This document shows, one piece after another, positions 33,278 through 38,489 of a DNA stretch of 38,489 nt. The stretch is taken from contig SKYG01000294.1 of NCBI GenBank assembly GCA_007128045.1, forward strand, positions 1 through 38,489, read 5' to 3'. The notes beneath the pieces are model-generated. The model made no database searches and had not been told where the DNA came from. It was given only the letters and a program-made list of their open reading frames with translations. The position numbers were made by a program, and so were the translations under genes. Position 1 is the stretch's first letter; every line of letters starts with the position of its first letter. The DNA comes from Bacteroidales bacterium (lineage in GTDB: Bacteria; Bacteroidota; Bacteroidia; Bacteroidales; UBA7960).

Positions 33278-34774
33278 ATGGTGCTACTTAATCGATTGTT
33301 ATGGGTTGTGTGTCTTTTGGTCATACCCATTATGTTGCACGCAACCCAGGCTGACAGCCTGCAGGATCCTGCCATATTTAACAACATAGCAGAACCAGAG
33401 TTAAGCCAGGATGTTGGGTTGCAAGCTGAACCGGTTAACGTGGTTGACCATGAGGCAATTGAAGTACCTATTAAACCCGGACTTTCTGCAAGAAATCTTT
33501 TCAGAGGCTTGCTGGGTATGATCTCATTGATTGTTATTGCCTGGTTGTTCAGCACCAACCGCAGGGCTATCTCCTGGAAGGTGGTGGGTATTGGGCTTGG
33601 ACTACAACTATTGCTGGCATTCAGCATATTGCAGGTTCCTCCGGTACAATACTTTTTCGAAATGATTGGAAAGATCTTTGTGGTGATCCTGGACTTCACA
33701 AAGGCCGGTTCAGAATTTCTCTTTGCCGGCTTTTTAGATATCGAAACGTATGGTTTTATTTTTGCTTTTCAGGTTTTGCCTACGATCATCTTTTTTTCAG
33801 CGCTCACAAGCTTATTGTTTTACCTGGGTATCATACAAAAAATCGTTTATGCACTGGCCTGGGCCATGACCAAAGCCATGCGGCTGTCGGGTGCAGAGAG
33901 TTTATCTGTAGCAGGAAATATCTTCCTCGGCCAAACAGAATCACCCCTGATGATCAAGGCATACCTGGCCAATATGAACAGGTCGGAGATCTTGCTGGTC
34001 ATGACCGGAGGTATGGCCACCATGGCGGGAGGTGTGTTGGCAGCCTATATCAGTTTTCTGGGCGGCGACGATCCTGTTCAGCGACTGATCTTTGCCAAAC
34101 ACCTGTTGGCGGCATCCATCATGGCAGCGCCAGGCGCTGTGGTCATAGCCAAAATTCTTGTACCGCAGACCGAGTCTGTAGATAAAACCATGGAAATAAG
34201 CAAAGATCGTATCGGCAATAACATTCTGGATGCCATCTCCAATGGGACAACCGAAGGCCTTAAGCTGGCCGCCAATGTGGCCGCCATGCTTTTAGTTTTT
34301 ATTGCTTTCATTGCCATGTTCAATTTTATCGTGGGAAAGATCGGATTGTATACCAACCTGAATGCCACCATAGCAGAAATGACCAATGGTCAGTATTCGC
34401 AGCTGTCGCTACAATTTATTCTCGGATACACATTTGCCCCTCTGATGTGGCTGATAGGCATCAGCCTGCCTGACATCACCCTCGCGGGGCGTCTGTTGGG
34501 TGAAAAGGTGATCATGACAGAGTTTATCGCCTATGTAAGCCTTGCAGAGCTCAAAGAAGCAGGCGCCTTTTCCGACCCAAAATCTATTATCATGGCTACC
34601 TACATGCTATGCGGGTTTGCCAATTTTGCCAGTATAGGTATTCAAATTGGAGGGATCGGCTCCCTGGCACCTAACAAGCGTGTGCTTCTCTCGCAATATG
34701 GCATGCGTGCCCTGCTGGGAGGCACCCTGGCCGCCCTCATGAGTGCTACCATTGTCGGGATCATCCTGGGATAA
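33278..34774 (+). CDS. CNT-family (NupC-type) nucleoside transporter with secreted N-terminal extension
   Basis: A 498-residue concentrative nucleoside importer. Seen: a signal-peptide-like start (VVCLLVIPIMLHATQA), a polar stretch to about residue 65, then the CNT core with about ten hydrophobic segments. The CNT signatures are SLSVAGNIFLGQTESPLMIK, MTGGMATMAGGVLAAYISFL and GFANFASIGIQIGGIGSLAP. NupC-type bacterial relatives are about 400 residues, so the extra 60-70 N-terminal residues are notable. It follows the BFN gene by 11 bp. thyA, downstream, has its own promoter. The coupling ion (Na+ or H+) is unknown. Confidence 0.9.
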   Translation: MVLLNRLLWVVCLLVIPIMLHATQADSLQDPAIFNNIAEPELSQDVGLQAEPVNVVDHEAIEVPIKPGLSARNLFRGLLGMISLIVIAWLFSTNRRAISWKVVGIGLGLQLLLAFSILQVPPVQYFFEMIGKIFVVILDFTKAGSEFLFAGFLDIETYGFIFAFQVLPTIIFFSALTSLLFYLGIIQKIVYALAWAMTKAMRLSGAESLSVAGNIFLGQTESPLMIKAYLANMNRSEILLVMTGGMATMAGGVLAAYISFLGGDDPVQRLIFAKHLLAASIMAAPGAVVIAKILVPQTESVDKTMEISKDRIGNNILDAISNGTTEGLKLAANVAAMLLVFIAFIAMFNFIVGKIGLYTNLNATIAEMTNGQYSQLSLQFILGYTFAPLMWLIGISLPDITLAGRLLGEKVIMTEFIAYVSLAELKEAGAFSDPKSIIMATYMLCGFANFASIGIQIGGIGSLAPNKRVLLSQYGMRALLGGTLAALMSATIVGIILG

Positions 34775-34784
34775 AGCCATAAAC

Positions 34785-34816
34785 TTTGGTTTTCTTTCAT
34801 GTTTCGATTACTTTTG
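34785..34816 (+). promoter_or_regulatory. Bacteroidota-type promoter of thyA (TTTG-N20-TACTTTTG)
   Basis: TTTG at 34785-34788 and TACTTTTG at 34809-34816 are separated by 20 nt, the expected -33/-7 arrangement. The start site would be near 34823, about 33 nt before ATG 34856. This is the best promoter match in the window. Confidence 0.7.
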
Positions 34817-34855
34817 AATTAAGTAAGTGCATCAACAATACCTCATTATAATTCC

Positions 34856-35647
34856 ATGCAGCAATACCATCAGTTAATGGCTCATGTGCTTGAGCACGGC
34901 ACCCGGAAAGATGATCGCACCGGCACAGGTACCATCAGCGTTTTTGGCTATCAGATGCGATTCGCCCTCGACAAAGGCTTTCCGCTCGTAACCACCAAAA
35001 AGCTTCATCTCAGATCCATCATACATGAACTCCTGTGGTTTCTCATAGGGAATACCAACATTGCGTATCTGAAAGAAAACGGGGTAAGCATCTGGGACGA
35101 ATGGGCCGATGAACATGGTGATCTTGGCCCGGTGTACGGTGCACAGTGGCGTAGCTGGCAAAGTGCTGCCGGCCCCATCGATCAAATAAGTCAATTGATA
35201 AAACAGATAAAAACCAACCCTGACTCGCGGCGACATATGGTGAGTGCCTGGAATGTCGGCGAGATTGAGAAGATGGCATTACCACCATGCCACATCCTGT
35301 TTCAGTTCTATGTAGCAAACGGAAAGCTCTCTTGCCAGCTATACCAGCGCAGTGCAGATATATTCCTTGGCGTACCCTTTAATATAGCTTCTTACGCATT
35401 GTTTACCATGATGATAGCACAGGTCTGCGACCTTCAACCCGGCGATTTTGTCCATACCTTTGGTGATGCCCACCTGTATTTGAATCATCTGGATCAGGCC
35501 CGCTTACAATTAAGCCGCGAGCCAAAACAGCTTCCAGTCATGCATCTTAATCCCACAATAAAAAACATATTTGATTTCCGGTATGAAGATTTTACACTTG
35601 AGGGTTACGAGCCACACCCCCATATAAAAGCGCCTGTGGCGGTGTAG
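34856..35647 (+). CDS. thyA: Thymidylate synthase
   Basis: A 263-residue enzyme that methylates dUMP to dTMP with methylene-tetrahydrofolate, producing dihydrofolate. Seen: RKDDRTGTGTISVFGYQMRF, ELLWFLIGNTNIAYL, DLGPVYGAQWRSW, the nucleophile motif LPPCHILFQFYV (Cys145), and QRSADIFLGVPFNIASYALF followed by FGDAHLYLNH. It is the classical ThyA, one residue shorter than the E. coli protein. folA follows 101 bp downstream and regenerates its cofactor product. A good promoter lies directly upstream. Confidence 0.98.
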   Translation: MQQYHQLMAHVLEHGTRKDDRTGTGTISVFGYQMRFALDKGFPLVTTKKLHLRSIIHELLWFLIGNTNIAYLKENGVSIWDEWADEHGDLGPVYGAQWRSWQSAAGPIDQISQLIKQIKTNPDSRRHMVSAWNVGEIEKMALPPCHILFQFYVANGKLSCQLYQRSADIFLGVPFNIASYALFTMMIAQVCDLQPGDFVHTFGDAHLYLNHLDQARLQLSREPKQLPVMHLNPTIKNIFDFRYEDFTLEGYEPHPHIKAPVAV

Positions 35648-35649
35648 AA

Positions 35650-35748
35650 ATAAGGTCGAAAAGTCAAAAGATCGAAAGGTCGGAAGGTCGGAACCCTTTT
35701 TGACTTTTCGACATTCAGACATTCAGACATTCAGACAATTTTAAACAT
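35650..35748 (+). repeat. Repeat-built leader of folA with inverted repeat
   Basis: The thyA-folA spacer starts with AAGGTCG-family units and ends with the TGACTTTTCGACATTCAGAC leader shared with iorB (35701-35748). GTCGAAAAGTCAAAA at 35655-35669 is the exact reverse complement of 35698-35712, giving a 15-bp stem with a 28-nt loop. A weak terminator or a translation-affecting hairpin is possible. Confidence 0.85.
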
Positions 35749-36252
35749 ATGAAACTATTTCTGATTGCGGCTGCAGCCAATAACAATGTAATAGGCAATA
35801 ACAATCAGTTGATCTGGCATATGCCGGCTGATTTGAAGCACTTCAAGGATCTCACCATGGGGCACACCCTGATCATGGGCAGGAAGACATTTGAATCGCT
35901 GGGTACTCCTTTGAAAGGCCGGACTACCATCGTATTAAGCAGGAAAAAGGATTACGATGCGAAGGGGTGCCAGGTGGCACATGACCTTTCTGACGCATTG
36001 AAGTTGGTAAAGGGAGAAAAAGAAGTCTTCATTGCGGGAGGCTCTCAGATTTATGATCAGTCGATGAATTTACATCAATCACGCCGTATTTATCTTACCA
36101 GGATATTTGCCAGTTTCGATGGTGATGCTTATTTCCCTGAGATTGATCCCGCTCAATGGGAGCTTATTGAGCGAACAGACCACCAACCTGATGAAAAGAA
36201 CAAGTATGCCTACTCATTCCAGACGTACAAGAGGCGTCTAAGGTGTAAATAG
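35749..36252 (+). CDS. folA: Dihydrofolate reductase
   Basis: A 167-residue enzyme that reduces dihydrofolate to tetrahydrofolate with NADPH. Seen: the substrate and nucleotide loop ANNNVIGNNNQLIWHMPADL with catalytic Asp28, HFKDLTMGHTLIMGRKTFES, TTIVLSRKKDY, and VFIAGGSQIYDQ, all in standard order. The start ATG lies in CATATGAAA behind the shared repeat leader. It probably forms a transcription unit with thyA, though the 101-bp spacer contains a strong inverted repeat. Its 3' end is 7 bp from the convergent gene. Confidence 0.97.
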   Translation: MKLFLIAAAANNNVIGNNNQLIWHMPADLKHFKDLTMGHTLIMGRKTFESLGTPLKGRTTIVLSRKKDYDAKGCQVAHDLSDALKLVKGEKEVFIAGGSQIYDQSMNLHQSRRIYLTRIFASFDGDAYFPEIDPAQWELIERTDHQPDEKNKYAYSFQTYKRRLRCK

Positions 36253-36259
36253 ATGACTA

Positions 36260-37519
36260 TCAGGTTTTTTGCTGTTGTTTTCGTGCTGCCGGGAACAACA
36301 CGTTATTCAGTATAAGTCTGTAGGCAGGTGAATTGGGAAACAGGTTCAGGTCTGTTGGCGGATCACCAACGAAATGCCGGTAATCTTCCGGGTCGTGGCC
36401 GCCCAAAAAGGTGAAGGTGCCATTACCTAAGGTTCCATGAATATATCTTGCTTCAGACTTGGCCCTGGTTTCTGCCATGATCGTTACCGTGGGCTTTATG
36501 ACGGCATTCCGGAAGGCTGTTGTTTGACCCATAAATCCTTTGATCACTGTTTCATGATTTTGTGTCAGCATGGTGGGGATGGGATCCCACTTGGCTGAAA
36601 ATTCAAACAGGGTAAAAAAGTCTGTTCGTTCATCGCGCCCTGTTTTAGGCACGTCGATGTTTGATTTCTCATAGATGGTGGGATCGGTTATCACCATAAA
36701 ATTCTGAAACGCGAAAGTACGGCTGAAGTCAAGCTTTTCCTGTGCATTGGGTTCAACAGGGTCACCATCATACACCTGATGCAATATATCGATACCTTCT
36801 GCAGCCAGGGCGATATCAATACTTTCCGGGGCAGAACACATGGCAAACATATATCCACCACCGGCAACAAAGTCCCTGATTTTTTTCGCCACATCAAGTT
36901 TCATATGAGACACCTTACTATATCCCATTCTTCGTGCCATTTCCTGTGCAAGCCTTACTTCCTCTTTGTACCAGGGGTGATTCTGATAGGCAAACCAGAA
37001 CTTGCCGAACTGACCGGTAAAATCTTCATGATGGAGGTGTAACCAATCATAAAGCGGCAGAACGCCAGACAACACTTCTTCATCATAAACCACATCATAG
37101 GGAATCTCGGCAAAGGAAAGGGCCAATGTCACTGCATCATCCCACGGAAGGCTGTTTGGCGGAGAATAGACAGCTATGCGTGGCACCTTATGCAGGCGTA
37201 TTTCATCCATGTTTACCTCTGGGTCGGATATCTCTCTGAGGATGCCAGCTGCCTGCACATCAGCAATGATCTGAAAGGAAACGCCCCGTATGACCAGCTC
37301 CTGCTCAAACTCAGGATGATGGTCGAACATAAAACTTCCACCGCGGTAATTCAGCAGCCAGCTTATTTCAACATCATAGGTAAGCACATAATAGGCAATT
37401 CCATATGCTTTCAGGTGATTACGCTGTGAGCCGTCCATCGGCACCAATATTTGTGCCCCATAAGACCATGCGCTTGCAATAGCGATCAGGCATGTAACAA
37501 GAAACTTTTTCATAAACAT
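36260..37519 (-). CDS. Secreted GATase-like-fold protein, conserved in Bacteroidota
   Basis: A 419-residue protein with a signal peptide (KKFLVTCLIAIASAWSYGAQ). Seen: ILVPMDGSQRNHLKAYGIAY followed by a WLLNYRGGSF segment, an alpha/beta region RIAVYSPPNSLPWDDAVTLA, and VAGGGYMFAMCSAPESIDIA, where Cys228 sits where a class-I glutamine-amidotransferase nucleophile elbow would be. The later FTFLGGHDPEDY also looks GATase/ThuA-like. From memory, relatives are often labelled asparagine synthetase B in databases, but no ATP-pyrophosphatase synthetase domain is visible, so I do not adopt that name. A second in-frame ATG lies at 37513. Substrate unknown; probably periplasmic. Confidence 0.7.
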   Translation of the reverse strand: MFMKKFLVTCLIAIASAWSYGAQILVPMDGSQRNHLKAYGIAYYVLTYDVEISWLLNYRGGSFMFDHHPEFEQELVIRGVSFQIIADVQAAGILREISDPEVNMDEIRLHKVPRIAVYSPPNSLPWDDAVTLALSFAEIPYDVVYDEEVLSGVLPLYDWLHLHHEDFTGQFGKFWFAYQNHPWYKEEVRLAQEMARRMGYSKVSHMKLDVAKKIRDFVAGGGYMFAMCSAPESIDIALAAEGIDILHQVYDGDPVEPNAQEKLDFSRTFAFQNFMVITDPTIYEKSNIDVPKTGRDERTDFFTLFEFSAKWDPIPTMLTQNHETVIKGFMGQTTAFRNAVIKPTVTIMAETRAKSEARYIHGTLGNGTFTFLGGHDPEDYRHFVGDPPTDLNLFPNSPAYRLILNNVLFPAARKQQQKT

Positions 37520-37615
37520 ATTTGGTTATCCTATTATAAAGATAACGATTATTTACACAAAATGTTTTAGGAATAACGCCGCACCAGGCTGCAGACAAAT
37601 CCGAAGTTTTACAAA

Positions 37616-37644
37616 AAAAACAAAGTTTTATAGGGCAATGGCAT
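37616..37644 (-). repeat. 29-bp 3'-flanking element, copy 2
   Basis: This copy matches 21470-21498 at 26 of 29 positions and lies 8 nt downstream of the dnaB stop codon. On the minus strand its AAAAC-TTT-GTTTT hairpin runs into a stretch of T residues, a weak-terminator shape. Confidence 0.7.
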
Positions 37645-37652
37645 CATGCAGG

Positions 37653-38489
37653 CTAGAAAGGCACGTCATCATCATCCATATCGTTCATTCGTGAGGGCAT
37701 GGTCATAATTTTCGATCCCTGATCGAACGAGTCAGATGGTTTCAGGTCTGAGGCTAAATCATATTCACCGGAGTCATAATCTGCAAACTTGGCAAAGCGG
37801 TCGATAAACCTCAGGGGCACTTCACCGAGGCTTCCGTTACGATGCTTTGCGATGATCAGCTCTGCCATTCCTATAGTGCTGTTACCTTGCTCATCTTCGG
37901 TAATCTTGTAATATTCTGGTCTGTATATAAACAGTACCATATCGGCATCCTGTTCAATGGCTCCGGATTCGCGCAAATCAGACAGTATTGGTTTTTTCGA
38001 ACCGCCACGGGTTTCTACTGCCCTGCTTAACTGGGAAATGGCAATAACCGGAATTTCCAATTCTTTAGCGAGGCTTTTCATGGAGCGGGAAATATTACTG
38101 ATCTCCTGTTCCCGGTTACTACGATTATCAGTACCTGTCGACATTAATTGCAGGTAGTCGACAATGACCATCTGGATATTGTGTTGTGCTTTCAGTCTGC
38201 GGCATTTGGCCCTTAGCTCGAAAATAGACAGAGCGGGGGTATCATCGATAAACAAGGGTGCATCTGTAAGGGTATTGATCCGAGCGTTTAGCTGCTCCCA
38301 TTCATACTGTTCCAGTTGTCCACGCTTCAGTTTGTTGGCATCAAGTTCAGCTTCACTGGATATTAAGCGTGTAACCAATTGCACACCCGACATCTCAAGT
38401 GAAAATATGGCGATAGGTTTTTTAAAGTCTACGGCCATATTTCTGGCCATGGTAAGGACAAATGCCGTTTTACCCATACCTGGTCTGGC
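37653..38489 (-). CDS. dnaB: Replicative DNA helicase, C-terminal part (cut by window edge)
   Basis: The visible 278 residues are the RecA-like ATPase half of DnaB, the hexameric helicase that unwinds DNA at the fork. The frame is open to the right edge, where ARPGMGKTAF is the Walker A loop; the N-terminal domain and start codon lie outside. Other marks are FSLEMSGVQLVTRLIS, Walker B MVIVDYLQLM, ISQLSRAVETRGGSKKP and LSDLRESGAIEQDADMVLFI. The tail is acidic and ends MNDMDDDDVPF, typical of DnaB. No intein interrupts the visible part. Confidence 0.96.
   Translation of the reverse strand, partial: ARPGMGKTAFVLTMARNMAVDFKKPIAIFSLEMSGVQLVTRLISSEAELDANKLKRGQLEQYEWEQLNARINTLTDAPLFIDDTPALSIFELRAKCRRLKAQHNIQMVIVDYLQLMSTGTDNRSNREQEISNISRSMKSLAKELEIPVIAISQLSRAVETRGGSKKPILSDLRESGAIEQDADMVLFIYRPEYYKITEDEQGNSTIGMAELIIAKHRNGSLGEVPLRFIDRFAKFADYDSGEYDLASDLKPSDSFDQGSKIMTMPSRMNDMDDDDVPF

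Overview
The window looks like a gene-dense stretch of a Bacteroidota chromosome, probably an anaerobic member of the Bacteroidales/Marinilabiliales side. The evidence is a bacterial geranylgeranylglyceryl-phosphate synthase homologue, a membrane pyrophosphatase, ferredoxin-linked indolepyruvate oxidoreductase, heptose epimerase (so LPS and an outer membrane), outer-membrane-type C-termini, mostly absent Shine-Dalgarno sites, and several TAnnTTTG -7 boxes of the Bacteroidota sigma-ABfr type. No tRNA, rRNA, phage, transposase or CRISPR array is visible. Both edges cut genes: ahcY on the left and dnaB on the right.

Layout. 1-4085: ahcY (minus, partial), a phosphopantetheinyl transferase, the GGGP-synthase homologue and lpdA. 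4092-4195: a pure octamer tandem array, then rfbC. 4836-9070: a minus-strand block with a large secreted protease/propeller/barrel protein, an RluA-type pseudouridine synthase and a ferritin-like protein. 9207-11731: an amino-sugar kinase fused to a RapZ C-terminal domain, a 41-residue zinc-ribbon-like protein too short for ordinary gene calling, and a MurU-like nucleotidyltransferase. 11841-14717: an AddB-like nuclease, convergent with alaS. 17611-21403: M23 peptidase, MerR regulator, MFS transporter, hldD. 21519-22151: an AcpH-type gene split by an in-frame TAA. 22369-27807: iorA, iorB, gcvP. 27808-28312: the only gene-free stretch above 300 bp, filled with repeats. 28313-32422 (minus): acyl-CoA synthetase with an internal 11-residue repeat, and hppA. 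32676-36252: BFN-type nuclease, nucleoside transporter, thyA, folA. 36260-38489 (minus): a secreted GATase-like protein and dnaB.

How the genes fit together. One-carbon metabolism recurs (ahcY, lpdA, gcvP, thyA, folA), with nucleoside import next to thyA. Envelope functions recur too (rfbC, hldD, M23 peptidase, the kinase/MurU pair, the barrel protein).

The most unusual layer is intergenic. Many spacers carry arrays or phrases of 7-8 bp units whose sequence differs from locus to locus. Two unlinked genes, iorB and folA, start directly behind nearly identical 47-48 nt leaders, and the MurU-like gene has a related one. Some arrays run into gene ends or sit at start codons (rluA-type/960-aa gene, rfbC). 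A 29-bp element follows two unrelated minus-strand genes, and a 22-bp dyad occurs in opposite orientation at two loci.
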